64,000 nt of DNA from Notospermus geniculatus (GCA_002633025.1 NMRB01000079.1:154099-218098); one strand, 5' to 3'; positions 43,257 to 55,132 are shown, counted from the first letter of the stretch. Notes: generated by a model not told the origin, from the letters alone. Numbers and translations: made by a program.

Positions 43257-43412
43257 AGGAGCACGTCAGTGACGAATTTGGATGTGTGCTGCCAGTTTAT
43301 CCCTTTCACTTCCAGCATCCCCTACCTCGTCTCCAACCTCGTTCTCAACCTCGTCCCAAACCTCATCAAAATCCTCATCCCCTACCTTGTCCCCAAATCA
43401 AGTAAGCCTGCC

Positions 43413-43550
43413 TTTTTAGCTCACCTGGAGTGAGCTTATGTCGTGGGTCTGCGTCCGTCGTCCGTCGTCGTCGGCCGTCGTCGTCCGTTAGCAGGGCACG
43501 TTTCGTAACCGCTGGAGCTATTGATCTGAAACTTGGTACATATATACCCC
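43413..43550 (-). mobile_element. GCTCACC-type element, reversed 3' end
   Basis: TTTTTAGCTCACCTGGAGTGAGC then CGTCGTCCGTCGTCGTCGG and AGCAGGGCACGTTTCG, the reverse of 11940-12023. It separates the two duplicates. Confidence 0.7.
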
Positions 43551-44256
43551 ACTGGTTCACGTATCAAAGGCCTTCTGTTAACATCTCGCTTTGAACAAGC
43601 AATCCCAGATATTGCTACTTTACTCCTTCTATCTTTCCGTTTGCTGTGGTAAAAATCGCTGCCTTTGTGATCAACATTTCATTTGGGATGTTTTAGAAGA
43701 TACAGATCTTCTGAAAGGAGACAGAAGATCAATTGTAATGCAATTAGAAATGATGCAAGAATGCGCGGAATTTACATCTTGATGGATTTTAGGATTGTAC
43801 GATGCTGAATAAAGTTGACAGCACATGTTGGAAATCTCCGTGAGATCAGCTCTGCAAGCCGTGGCTGTGAGCTAAAAACGTGTGAGTGCTACCTCATTTC
43901 TGCAGGTTTTGTCTGCCACATGGCGAACTAACATGATTTCCAAACCCGCAGACATGAGTTCATATACCGGTACTTGTAGAACCACACGCTGAACCACCGT
44001 GAAGCCGTTGTTAACCGGCGTGTTCGTGTACCGTGTAGCTCTTTGTGATTGCAGCCTTAGGAGCACGTCAGTGACAAATTTGGATGTGTGCTGCCAGTTT
44101 CACCCTTTCAATTCGAACATCCCCTTCCTCATCTCCAACCTCATTCTCAACCTCGTCCCAAACCTCATCTCTAATGTCATCCCCAACCTTGTTCCTAAGC
44201 TCGTCATCAACCTCATCCCAACCTTGTCTCCAACCTGGCTTTTCGTTAAATCCCAC
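43551..44256 (+). repeat. Segmental duplication, copy 2
   Basis: Pairs with 42697-43412; an internal deletion of about 70 bp removes part of the MITE. Confidence 0.8.
43653..43813 (+). pseudogene. Terminal-exon-like fragment (copy 2), acceptor lost
   Basis: This is a near-identical duplicate of 42799-42953 within the 42.7-44.2 kb duplication. The DQHFIWDVLEDTDLL frame, its TGA (43780-43782) and AATAAA (43808) are preserved. The possible splice acceptor is changed to TAAAAATCG, so splicing as in copy 1 would not work. Confidence 0.25.
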
Positions 44257-44261
44257 TGAAA

Positions 44262-44687
44262 CCCATCACATAGGTATTCATTGGAAAGCGCTCTCTCAGA
44301 TCTTTCCAATGAATACCTACGTGATTTTCAGATTTTTGGCATATTTTCATTTTTTGGCAAAATTGTGCTTGGCAGGTGGAGGGTTAAACACCCGTCATAA
44401 TTTTGACCCTGGTACACCTAGAATCGACTTTCACCATTGCCACTGAAGACAGTGACAAAGTATTATTGACTTGACAGGATCGTGTGGCCGGTCGACAGCC
44501 ACGGTAGAACCACCTCGGGAAATCTTTCATCGTATATCGCTGACCAATTCGTTCGCCAACACCGCATCAGTGGCTATAAAACCCAGTCTGAATTCCCCTC
44601 GGCCCCCCGTCCATCAACATGACGCCCCGGCCCAATGACCAGAAATTAGTAAGACTAACGAGGCTTGAGGGAGCATCACATGACCCT
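44262..44687 (+). repeat. 425-bp tandem unit, copy 1
   Basis: Contains the hairpin CACATAGGTATTCATTGGAA/CCAATGAATACCTACGTG, AGGTGGAGGGTTAAACAC and the CCAAT/TATA module. Confidence 0.85.
44544..44621 (+). promoter_or_regulatory. CCAAT/TATA module with ATG (copy 1)
   Basis: CCAAT near 44545, TATAAAA 44575-44581 and ATG 44619 have the same spacing as at 45072-45149. Both belong to a 425-bp tandemly duplicated unit. Confidence 0.28.
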
Positions 44688-44784
44688 GGAACATTTTGAT
44701 TTAACATTTGTCATTTGTTTTTCTGGTACGTTCACCCAGGTGAGCACATGGTCCATGGACCATTTCATTCTTAAATCCTGCAGA

Positions 44785-45207
44785 AACCCTGTCACATTCA
44801 TTGGCAAGCGTTCTCTCAGGTCTTTCCAATGAATACCTACGTGATTTTCAGATTTTCAGATTTTTGGCATATTTTCATTTTTTGGCAAAATTGTGCTTGG
44901 CAGGTGGAGGGTTAAACACCCGTCATAATTTTGACCCTGGTACACCTAGAATCGACTTTCACCATTGCCACTGAAGACAGTGACAAAGTATTATTGACTT
45001 GACAGGATCGTGTGGCCGGTCGACAGCCCCGGTAGAACCACCTCGGGAAATCTTTCATCGTATATCGCTGACCAATTCGTTCGCCAACAACGCATCAGTG
45101 GCTATAAAACCCGGTCTGAATTCCCCTCGGCCCCCCGTCCATCAACATGACGCCCCGGCCCAATGACCAGAAATTAGTAAGACTAACGAGGCTTGAGGGA
45201 GCATCTA
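44785..45207 (+). repeat. 425-bp tandem unit, copy 2
   Basis: Almost identical to copy 1. The units diverge right after CTTGAGGGAGCATC. The spacer 44688-44784 has the GGTCCATGGACCATTTCATT word. Confidence 0.85.
45072..45109 (+). promoter_or_regulatory. CCAAT box plus TATA box (copy 2 of a duplicated unit)
   Basis: CCAAT at 45072 and TATAAAA at 45103-45109 are spaced about 30 bp apart. An ATG (45147) lies 38 bp beyond the TATA box. The same module occurs at 44544-44621 in the tandem copy. The spacing is that of a compact pol II core promoter. Transcription is inferred only. Confidence 0.3.
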
Positions 45208-45398
45208 TTATGGTGGATAAGGTCCGGTTGGCTCTCAAATTAACGAATCTTCACTCAATTTACGCCCGCCTGCTCGGCTCTTACAGGGCAGTTAGTCACC
45301 TAGCGATTAGCGTTGTATTGAGGCTGGCACAAGAGGCTCATGTGGTACGGTCGGTTATTGTCATTAATCATGGTATTCCTGCGTGCGGTGCATATTAA
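45147..45398 (+). CDS. Short frame downstream of the TATA module, hypothetical
   Basis: Reads 83 codons starting MTPRPNDQKLVRLTRLEGAS; no family recognised. The first 20 residues lie in the duplicated unit. In copy 1 (ATG 44619) the frame diverges at the duplication edge and stops after 26 codons. The remainder is mildly hydrophobic (LAISVVLRLA). It could be a real small protein, a first exon, or chance. Confidence 0.2.
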   Translation: MTPRPNDQKLVRLTRLEGASIMVDKVRLALKLTNLHSIYARLLGSYRAVSHLAISVVLRLAQEAHVVRSVIVINHGIPACGAY

Positions 45399-45574
45399 TA
45401 ATCTCATATTTGCTTCATCAGATTGATTGTACTTGTCCTTAAGGGGTCGTTACTCCCCCTCAAGTTACATGTAGGTGTCATTCCCCCCAGTCAGGCATCT
45501 TGTGAGCTTTTGGTGTAGGGGTGCTCCTCAATTTGTGGGGTTTGGAACTGAGTCCAAATACCACATTATTGGCT

Positions 45575-45666
45575 CAAATCACTCAGTTTCAGACCGAGAT
45601 TATGGTTGCGATTTCGGCGGAAGTGCGCAGATCTTTCTCATTTACGTCAATTTGAGAATTGTCTAT
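45575..45666. mobile_element. ATAGAC MITE, right half
   Basis: CAGTTTCAGACCGAGATTAT, GATTTCGGCGGAAGTGCGCA, ending ATTGTCTAT. Confidence 0.6.
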
Positions 45667-46515
45667 TCCTTAGGGTTTGGAGTATCTCTTGGGACAGGGA
45701 TGGAGTAAAGGCCTCCACTTTGCGTGTTCCACACTATTTGGCTGTAAATCCTGTGTTATTTTCTGCTAAACTGCCTCCCTACCGGGGTACATTCTACAGT
45801 CCAGTGAGGCCTTAGGGGCCATTTGTCGCCTGCTGCATGCTAATTTTCAGACCGTTGGCGTGTGTCCATTGATTATTGGGCCTGTAAACGATAAGAACAT
45901 GATCCTATCTCTGATATCCTTCCTACGGAAGAAAAAGATGATAAAAAACTCACACAATAAGTAGCAGGCGAGGTTGTCAGAGGCAGGCGACAGGGTAGAA
46001 AAACATTGCATACCTGGGCAGAATAATAGGCAAGACTGTACCCAGGGTGACTGTTACTCGTCCCCGGGTACATGTAATGAAATGATGTAGAATGACATAA
46101 TTGGCTGGTTTCAGCCGTCGGTGAAATATTCGGGACGATTAATTTTGAGATGTACCGATGAGAAAAAATGAGTAAAAATCTCATCTGACAAGTCTCAACT
46201 TTTGGAATTAGCTGTTAATTCTGCAAAAGTGCAACATCTTCCTACTCGTGGTTGCTAAGAAACCAAAAAAGTTTGTACACGAAATCCACATTTCACTCTT
46301 AGCAGCTGAGGACTTCCGAAGTACTTCTTGTGACTTTACCCATTAAAGTTTCATTTTTTACAGACGTTTTCCAGATGAGTCTCTAAAATCCTATGTTGGA
46401 AAAAAGGGACATAAAATTCGCGGAGTGAGGTTGCACGCAGGCTCAGTTAGCTCACAGGCACGGCTCAAGACATGATCTCACTGAGGTTTCCCGTATGCGT
46501 GCTACACTACTCTAC
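45667..46515. other. No gene; weak relative of the 4.6-kb element
   Basis: 45995-46080 has CCCAGGGTGACTGTTACTCG and CCCGGGTACATGTAATG, resembling arms of 4558-4955. Confidence 0.3.
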
Positions 46516-46780
46516 ACAATTGACCTACCTTCCGCATCGCACACCATCCGTGCATCACAGGCAGCGTCATGCGCGTACTGTCCTCGTATCTTCCGCGGAT
46601 GCCGCACGGTGGCTTTGAAGGCATGTAGTAAAGGCGTGACGTCATTTGCGTGTCGTGCGCGGAGGTCACGTGGAAGAGATGCGTGACGTACTCCTACCAT
46701 ACGCAACGAATTGAAGTGTACATTCCGCACGACATACGCAGAAGGTACGCGGATAAAGGTAGATCAGTTGTGCTGCTCGA
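46516..46780 (+). mobile_element. CTTCCGCATCGCACACCATC-family element (copy 2)
   Basis: CACAATTGACCTACCTTCCG at the left and GGTAGATCAGTTGTGCT at the right are inverted ends; TGTCCTCGTATCTTCCGCGG inside. Confidence 0.6.
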
Positions 46781-47284
46781 ATCATAAAGTTCACTGGTTC
46801 AGTTTTCTGTTTCGATGGCTAAAGCACAATTGGATAGAGAACCAGCCAATTGATAGATAAGCTTGCCTCGTGGAGGTCCATAAATAAAGTCCCTATCTGC
46901 TTCCTCAAAATAAATGGTCTCAACTGCTGGCAGAAGGAATCGAAACAGCTTCTTGTGGATTCTCCGAGATTATATCCCAAATAATCAGTCAGACGCCTGA
47001 CGGGAACTTATTTCACTCACGTACCGCAGCCATCAATTTCCCCCGCGGCTAGTAGGAATTACACAATTTTCGCCTCAAAGCTTAAATGAGGTGATTGCAG
47101 CGTTCGGTGAGGAGAAAACCACATGCGGTGAATATGATTCCGTAGAAATCCTTTCAATTTTGTAATGAAATAATGGTGGAAGAGCCCCCGCGGGTGGTTG
47201 ATGGCGACTCCAAGTCGTTAGCGTACGGGGCTAATCATTCTTACTCGAAATATTAGTTAGAATTTTAACCGTTTGAGTTGGTTG

Positions 47285-47830
47285 AGAATTGCGATGTCAC
47301 CTGGTGTGCTGCTGGTTCAAGCAGGTGGCCAGTAGGTGTGGTGAGGGCGATATCGCAAGCAACCGATCGCCACCGATCTTCTTGCCAGCCTCCGCGGACT
47401 TGGCAATATGGTTGGCGTCACGCAATGAGGGGGTCGCCACTTCTCCACGGAAAGATGTCGCTGCGACCATATCAGGCCTTTTCATTGTCTTCAGGACGTC
47501 ACCTCCGTGGCAATGTGCGGTGCGAGCATGAAGCCATAACGTCACGGCAGTGTGACGTTGACGTTCTGTACAACGTCACAGTGGAAAAGTGGATACGGTC
47601 GCAGCGCCATCAAATGGTAGAAAAAATTAGGCTACCTCCTCATTCCTCTCGCGATAAAATCAAACCAGTGTCATATTGAGTGATCATCGCTGGCGAGAAG
47701 ATTCCACGGATCGCTGTCCAGTGCACAACTGGCGTCAACAGCGAATTTTGCTTGGTGGCGATCAGATCGCTTGCAATATCACCCCCACTTTGCCTGGTGT
47801 CCTGCCCACTTAACAACGGCACATCAATTG
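47285..47830. repeat. Inverted repeat with GCGATATCGCAAGC / GCTTGCAATATCAC arms
   Basis: 47348-47377 pairs with 47754-47783. The 133-codon frame inside overlaps two opposing frames and is not a gene. Confidence 0.5.
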
Positions 47831-48334
47831 GACTCTGGAGAAACCAAAACCCTTCATCCGGTGACAAACAATACAGGCGCCCATCGGGAGGGGGGGGGGT
47901 ATAGATTCTTTCACACCATACTAGTGGTAATCTAATTCATTAGAGAACTTTATGACTATTTAGAGATCTCACTTCTCTTAGATCAAACAACTCCAGGAGG
48001 TCTTGGCGGTCAAACTCCGCAGGGATTCCACCTAACTTCAAAGTGAGGTAGAATTCCCGACAATTGGTTTATGGTAACGTAAGTCTACCGTCTTTCTCTT
48101 GGTGAAATCTGCGCGAGGTAGAATACACATCACAATCACCTGCTCTTAAGGGGATCAGGGGGTCGGGTGGATGGGCGTCTTTGATCTCAGGGGAGGGGTT
48201 GACGGAGTGGTGAGGACATGAGAGGGGTCCTCGTCAAGTCATCCTGCGATTTAGTTGAAAGATCTGTGTCTGTCAGCGCTGAGGTTCCAGGTCATTACTG
48301 CGTCAGACCCATTCAACACTGGGAGAATTTAGTT

Positions 48335-48615
48335 TAGTAGGAGGAAACTGGAGAAAATGCACTTAGGGGCCCAGTTGAACCTCAGCCCATGATATGTCGC
48401 CCTTCCTGTTACGTTAAGAATGGGTTCAACCGGGGGTGTACCCGTAGGAAGTTTGGTTCAAATTAAAAATGCACCTAGGCCCAGTTAAACCTCGGCCCAC
48501 GATATGTCGCCCTCCCTGTCACGTGAAGAATGGGTTCAACCGGGGGTGTACCCGTGAACCCGAACCTCAGAGGTGACAGGTGGTGATGTTTCCACTGTTC
48601 CACTCTGACAGCCCA
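48335..48615 (-). mobile_element. SINE-B with a tandemly doubled body
   Basis: Two units about 111 bp apart (CCCAGTTGAACCTCAGCCCA / CCCAGTTAAACCTCGGCCCA; GAATGGGTTCAACCGGGGGT in both) between a tail (GGAGGAAACTGGAG) and a reversed head (TTTCCACTGTTCCACTCTGA). Confidence 0.6.
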
Positions 48616-49018
48616 CTGACAATGAAGCCTTGTGACAATGGAAAAATCGATGCAATTCGAATTAGAAGAGAATGATCACCGGAAGTGTAATCCACCATGA
48701 TTGATTTCTCAATGACTTGTCCTTGGGAGGGTTTCAGTTTGACAGTGAGATAGTGAAGGCGGTTCATCACGTCAAAATCAATGCCACCTGTCTTCATTCG
48801 TTCAACAATTGCATGTCTTGGGTGATTAAGTAAGACTGTGGACAGAAGAGCCAAACAATGATGATCTTGTGAGGTTGATGTGTGGTGTTCTCCGACAATC
48901 TTTGAAGGTCACTTGGTTTAAATAAAATTGTCTTTTTCTACTGTTAATCCAAGTTTGATGATTGCTTCACAGATTAGATGTGGATAGAAAATTCCACATC
49001 TGTTCTTGCGACTCAGTT

Positions 49019-49131
49019 CCAGCGAGTTGCAAGGGTGCGTACATCGACTGTTTCTGGCGACTGATCAGTTGCCTCCAGTCGCCAGGTAGCTCAGTGGCGA
49101 CTAGTTGTACCCAGTCACAAGTGCAATGTAC
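49019..49131. mobile_element. GTGCGTACATYG element (reverse copy)
   Basis: Mirror of 30208-30345: GCAAGGGTGCGTACATCGAC to CACAAGTGCAATGTAC. Confidence 0.6.
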
Positions 49132-49635
49132 AATAGGCTTTACAAATACCACTGTATTGTTTGGTGCAACTAGATGTAATACTGGTGCGACATATCTGTT
49201 CCTCCCAACAGTACAAAGGTAGTCATGAGCAAGTCACAATAGCGACAAACCCTAGGCAGAATCAGGAGCTCAGACGTCAAAGTTCCGATGAAACGCATAG
49301 CAAAAATATGAAGTGGTTATGACAAAGTCTCGACCCGCGGCACAACGACGTTCAAAGCTGACTTACCTCAGAGCAGTTGTTACTGATGACAAAGTAGGAA
49401 AGCACTTACGATTGATTGCTGTGATACTGGCCTGCGGTTTTTCAGAGTAAAGATCCATCATGTCCATCTGAGGCCTGCGGGGATACGATGTCATGGTGAC
49501 TTCGACAATTATTGCCCCGTGGTGTTACTACGAGTTTGATGGGCTTTTTATGTGGTCGCTGGTTGCGTAGTAGGTTTACTTCTGCAGCATATCTGATAAT
49601 TGTTCCATTCAGAGTGAATTGGAATGTACATAATG

Positions 49636-49772
49636 TTGGAGGAAACCGGAGCAGCGGTAGCAACCTGCTGTCGACGACAGGTCACAGAAAGCCAGTGAAG
49701 GAGGGGATTGAACCTGCGACCTCTTTGGAGTGAGGCATGGATGTTTCCACTACACCATCCTGACAACTGTGG
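49636..49772 (-). mobile_element. SINE-B, near complete, minus
   Basis: GGAGGAAACCGGAGCAGC tail; GGGGATTGAACCTGCGACCT (B box reversed); TTTCCACTACACCATCCTGA (A box reversed). Confidence 0.65.
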
Positions 49773-50334
49773 AATCAAACCAATAGTTGCGGAGACAGGA
49801 GATGCATTTCCGTGGAGTTTATCTTCATCTTGGAATAAAATGCAGTGTTTGTAAGATCAGATAAATTCGACTTCAGCTTCCGACATCAATTTTCTATATC
49901 GTCAAACCCTACGGCAGAACTGATAGCTACAATCTGAAAATCAGCCCCATGCCGGCTCCGTGATTGAATAATTGAAGGACGTCGCCTCAGAATGTGCCTC
50001 CGTGGCACATATGTACTGGGGGACCTCTCAATACCATCTTTTATGTTCGTTTCAATTACGGTTGTTCAACCCTAAAGGACCAATTAGGGTCTGAAGAATT
50101 TGTACGATTTCCCTGTTTCGTTTTCTTGCTTTGATTCGCTGTTTTTTGTCCTCCTTTGATTGAGGTGTGAGGGTACAATTACGACGAGGGCTCTCGGCTT
50201 TTGTTACCTGTAGGTGCGTCTGTCAGCGTCTGTCGATTTCAGGGTGTAGTCGTCGCAGAATCTGGATGGCGCCGGTGTGATCTTCTTTTCCTTATTGATT
50301 TACCGGTATAATTACTGGTATAATCTTATCTTAA
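49773..50334. other. No gene seen
   Basis: Unique-looking, with no supported feature. Confidence 0.3.
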
Positions 50335-50730
50335 AAGGTCAGGACACCTCTGTAATGAGGACACCAAGGTTCAGTCCCATAGGTCATGACACCTTCATAT
50401 TAAGGACACCGGTTTCCATCTCAAAGGTCAGGACACCTCTACTGATGAGGACACCAAGCTTTTGTCCCGTATGTCAGGACATCTCTCTACTGGGGACACC
50501 AAGGTTCAGTCCCAAAGGTCAGGACACCTCTCTTATTAAGGACACCAGGATTCAGTGCCAAAGGTCAGGACACCTCTCAGCTAAGGACACCAAGATTCAG
50601 TCCCAAAGGTCAGGACACCTCTCTTATTAAGGACACCAGGATTCAGTGCCAAATGTCAGGACACCTCTCTACAGACACCAGGTTCAGTTCCGAAGGTCAG
50701 GACACCTCTGTTCTCAGGACACCCATGTTC
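50335..50730 (-). repeat. Array of the CAGTGGAACC terminus, about 45-bp period
   Basis: About nine units of AGGTCAGGACACCTCT…AGGACACCAAGRTTCAGTCC. The 117-codon frame is a by-product. Confidence 0.82.
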
Positions 50731-51719
50731 AATCACTAATATACCAATATTCTGATTCGAAATGGTCGGTCCTGGACATTCAGGGTGATTTCAGACATGA
50801 TTGCAGGGCAGAACCCCAGCGTCTGTAGGATGAGTGTGAATAGATTCTTATAGCTTACAACGCCTTTTATGAATTCGGTCAATTTTGCCACATATCCCAC
50901 TTGTCCAGAAGAAGCAATTTGCAACAGACCCATACATTGTTGCGAGGCGAGACGGCGATCCAAGGCGTCAACAATGAATCGTATCAGTTTGGAGAGTGAA
51001 GATAAGTGGGGATGGCATCTCAAATTCCCCCCAAGCACTTTATTCTTTCCTGTCTCAGTGAATGGAAGCGGACCATCTTTTTCCTACTTATTCTGTAGCA
51101 GTGGCAATCTGTAAGAAATATCTTGGTCAGACTTGATGGAATTATGCCGATATTTATCATTACTGCGTGGGATGCGTTTCGGCCGTTTGTCAGCGGAGTG
51201 TGTCTTTGGGATCAAATTTTTGCAAAACAGCAGGAATCGGCAGAAAAAACATCAACACCAGATTGCACGCAAAGTTGATATTCCTACAATTTTGCCAGAT
51301 TATGGCGATATGAATCTCAAACTGTAAAAAAATGTATTCTTTATATCTGATATTGTGCCGCGGTATTTTTCAGCGTGTTCCTTTTTCTGTAGTGTTTTCC
51401 AATTACTGTAGACGGTGGCGAAGCCTTCCGCGGCGGGATTCATGCGGTACTGTATAAAATGAGATTAAAGTTGCCGTACTTGAATACTCTTGAGGTTTAA
51501 ACGTCTTATATCCGCTGTTCTTGTTTGAGACTCTTTTTTATTTCACTTGAATTTCAACTACTGTTGCTTTTAAGTTCTGTACCATGCATGGAAGGCAGTA
51601 TTCATGCGATGTTTTCTACATGAAATATCGGCATTGTTAACATGATGCAGAATTTGGAGAAACCCTCCGGTGCTTAAGTGAATTTGTGTGCAGTGGAAAC
51701 TTTTATGGCAGACACCACC
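50731..51719. other. No gene called
   Basis: Frames of 64-100 codons on both strands at 50736-51327 overlap and have no splice support. Confidence 0.3.
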
Positions 51720-51785
51720 GCCAGTAGGAGACCTCTCTATTGAGGACACTTCTCTGTTAAGGACACCTTTCTGTTAAGGACATCT
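51720..51785 (-). repeat. Short array of the CAGTGGAACC terminus, about 20-bp period
   Basis: ACCTCTCTATTGAGGACACT, TCTCTGTTAAGGACACC, TTTCTGTTAAGGACATC. Confidence 0.6.
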
Positions 51786-52019
51786 CTGCCCTCCAAACGA
51801 AGACTGCAGTAACTGCACTTTCTGCGGTCTTGCGTTTTATGCCATATCTCCCTTGTTTTAGGTGGCAGCTCTGAATAATTTTGCCAGAAAGGAGAGCAGT
51901 ATCTACTGATGTTATTACACACCTACATTGTCCACTTCACTGAATAGGAAAGGCTGCAGAGGCTGTACAAGGGAAGACTGCAATATGCAGATACTGCAGT
52001 CTTCCATTGTAGGGCAGAT

Positions 52020-52205
52020 CTGTCTTTTATGGACACATCTCTTCTGAGGACACCTCTCTATTGAGGACACCACTTTGTTGAGGATAGCTCTTTATTGAGG
52101 ACACCTCTGTGTTGAGTTCACCTGTTTATTGAGAACACCTCCCTATTGGGGACATCTTTCTAATAAGGACACCACGTTTCAGTCCCAAGCTGGCATTTTC
52201 ATTTA
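52020..52205 (-). repeat. Array of the CAGTGGAACC terminus, about 21-bp period
   Basis: Eight or so units of CTCTATTGAGGACAC with variants, ending in CACCACGTTTCAGTCCCAAG. Confidence 0.7.
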
Positions 52206-52861
52206 TTTTGACCCGGTATCTGGAGTGCTCCCATTGAGGGTCAATAGGTGGCACCACCACACCCAGCCATCCTGAACAATGCTGTTCTTTTCAATAAGAA
52301 AACATAGAAATTGCCTTTTTCCACTTACAACCCAAATGGTTCCCAGAAAAACATCATTTTCACACACAGTTGTCTGTGTATCTGTTTAGTTATAACCTTT
52401 TTTCCGGAACTAAATCTGCCATTTCCTTTATCTGCATCATAAACACGTTTCACCAAAATTAATCGCCGGTTTTCAACCAATCAATTTCGGAAGTAATCGA
52501 CGAAGTCCATCGGACTGATCGCCATTTTGAAATGAACGTCAGTCGCAAACAGATAACAAAAAGCTTTGAAGTGCTAGAATCGATAAAAATGATCAACATT
52601 ATCGGATGTGGTCGAGTCGATTAAGATCCCGACAAGAGATTTCAATTGGGTATTACGTCCCTTTGTAGATAGATGTCCTCTTTTGATAGCGTTTGCCGTC
52701 ATTCCATAATCTCTTTCTGTTTGAGAATCGTTTGCGTTGCAGATGAAAATTCGATTGGTTGGATTTGTGTTTCTGTTGTGAGGAATGAATCGAGAAGGAC
52801 AAGGAATTGCCTGCTGTATGCGACTTTGAGACCCGTGTTGTGCAGTTCTCAATGGATTTGA

Positions 52862-53000
52862 TGCTGGAGTGGTGCAGTGGCGCATCTAGCACTAGTCACC
52901 TCTGAGATCATGGTTCAATTCCTGGTCGGGCCTAGGACTCATTTGATAACAAGGGCATCTCTCTTTGAGAGTGTCAGTTTCCTTCTACACTACCTACAAT
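52862..53000 (+). mobile_element. SINE-B, plus
   Basis: GGAGTGGTGCAGTGGCGCAT (A box), GGTTCAATTCCTGG (B box), CAGTTTCCTTCTACA tail. Confidence 0.62.
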
Positions 53001-53945
53001 AGTCCTCCGGAGACCAACAATGGTGAGGGACCAGTTAGTTGTGCTTATTGCCAGAAGACAGCAGCAAAGTGGACCAATACAATATAAAATTCTCTTGATT
53101 GGTGCTCATCAAGCATGAATGGGTCCGCTACGCTTTGAATTGGGCCGTAGTGACTCCTATTGGTCGACTGACATCTCCTATTGCCCATTGAGAGCCAACT
53201 TGTGTGAAGCCAATAATGAGCTAAGTCAGTGCTCATGGCTCTCGGCTCAATGTCTAAAAATGGACTTAGATGCTGGAAGTGGCAGTTATGACGATTAGTT
53301 CACATTATCATCCTGCTGGGTACTAACTTTTTATCACCAACTTGAAAACAACAATTTTCCAACTAAAACTCAAAAACTTTATCAGTGTCGGGCAGATTGT
53401 CCAGAGACTTCTAGAGTGTCCTTACCGAATGGAAATTTATCTACGAACATCACTACAGCTAATAATATTCATTCATTCCCAATATTATGCTTTTGTCGCT
53501 CCTTCAAGTTTCTCTCAACTCGGAAATTCGCCATTAAAATTTCATCAACGCAGCTGACAGACCAATTGAAGTTCAAATTGACATCTTTTTCTTTTGCAAA
53601 TCTCGTTAGAAGCCCCCCAAATGAAATTCCCCTCTTCAAACTGTAAAGTACCCTTTAGTGTTATAACTACATTCACACGTTCATTTCCCCACGGGTGGAT
53701 ATCTAAACGGCGCAGGCGACAGGAATTCCGCTGAACCTTTCATCAGATAGCCTATCTCCTCAAGTAGGAATTTCATGAAAATTTGATTAGAGCCCAGGGG
53801 GTTTTCAGTCATTTAAACTTAGAGAGAGGTCGACTGTGAATTATTTACTTGTATATTTCAGTGAAATTATAACTTTCTTTCATAGTCCATTTCTCCCTGT
53901 ATTCGAAATTTCTCAGGCCGGAGGTGCTCCTCTACAGTTTCTTTT
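53001..53945. other. No gene called
   Basis: Overlapping short frames at 53342-53646 without splice support. Confidence 0.3.
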
Positions 53946-53947
53946 TG

Positions 53948-54065
53948 CTCTTTATGGGCAATTCACAATTGCTGTCTATGGGCAATTTACAGTTGTTCTC
54001 TATGGGCAATTCACAGTTGTTCTCTATGGGCAATTCACATTCACAATCTATGGGCAATTCACCAT
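53948..54065 (+). repeat. 24-bp minisatellite, five copies
   Basis: Unit CTATGGGCAATTCACAGTTG TTCT. The word matches the GAGAGTTTTCTCG foldback family (CTATGGGCAACTCAAC), its likely source. Confidence 0.8.
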
Positions 54066-54416
54066 CTTGGGTTTCCTCCGACATATAGCTTGACCAGTGG
54101 CCCATACTTTTCTCCAGCTGATGATACATACTCAGTAACAAAGCTTGCGTCATACATTAGCTGAACAACCCCACTGTGATTTTGATCCAGAAATGCCAAG
54201 ACCCGTAACACTAGGTGTCCAGACACCAGAGCTGTATTTTTAGCCATACCTGGCTGTTCTGTTTATTGCCCTCCCACCATCTGTTGGATGGTGATATGGG
54301 AAACAAAGTACTATAAATAGGTAATCAGCAGCGGGGGTGAACAGGTAATTGGAAAAGCCCACTAGTGTATCTGGCCCTCAAGCCCACGAGAAAAATGGCT
54401 CATAAAATCATTATTN

Positions 54417-54995
54417 TTGAGGTAGGTGACAAATGGCTCTGCAAATTCTGTAAACTAGCTTCCATAGGGTTAACCCCTGGTGGCCAAATTGTTGGGATAG
54501 GTGGTGTGATAGGGCCAGATCAGTTGGGCAGCGGCCATCTTAGGAATGTTGCCATGGAAACAGTATGAAGAGTAATACACTTTCAAAAGGCGTCGTTTTC
54601 ACATGTGCGTTGGCTTTCTATGGGTGACTCAACCATAGAGAGCTATGGGCAGTCATTTGAGTCATTGGTCTCAGTATAAGTACATCGGGTCCACTCGCCG
54701 ACAACGTAGTTGTCCCTGGGGTTGGAGAGTGTGCCACTCTCCAACCCACGGGACTAACTACAGCGATGGTGGCGCCGGCTGTTGAGAAAAAGTGGCACTA
54801 CCGTGGTCCTTTAAGCTACCAGTCAGAGTGAGTACGCACAAACCCCTGAGTTTCCATCAATCCAAGATGAGTTACGGGCAAAACTGATCGATGCAAAATG
54901 AGATACTTAATCAGAAATCGACACCAAGTCGCCGTGGGTTAAATTCCGATTCACCAGTATCACGGCAACCCTATCTTAGCATCTAAATAAATGAT
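54417..54995 (+). repeat. Duplicate block, copy 1, bracketed by single Ns
   Basis: Matches 55237-55829 at high but not complete identity. Ns at 54416 and 54996 sit exactly at its edges. Confidence 0.82.
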
Positions 54996-55132
54996 NTAAT
55001 CTGCCTGGATTACGTAACTTCCTCCTTATCTGTACCCCGATAGAATGCGAAATATCGGGGTATATTAGGTCTGCTGCTCAATGGTGATGTAAATGTAATG
55101 TATGTTTGTACGCCCTCTTTTTCTCGTTCCAG

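Larger units (their letters stand above)
42697..43412 (+). repeat. Segmental duplication, copy 1 (partner 43551-44256)
   Basis: Starts CTGGTTCACGTATCAAAGGC and ends in a 12-bp periodic CTCGTCCCCAAC tract (43310-43400). Confidence 0.8.

Noticed and set aside
47278-47679. 133-codon frame
   Set aside because: It lies in an inverted repeat and overlaps opposing open frames of similar length.
50277-50630. 117-codon frame
   Set aside because: Translation of the 45-bp GGACACCTCT array.
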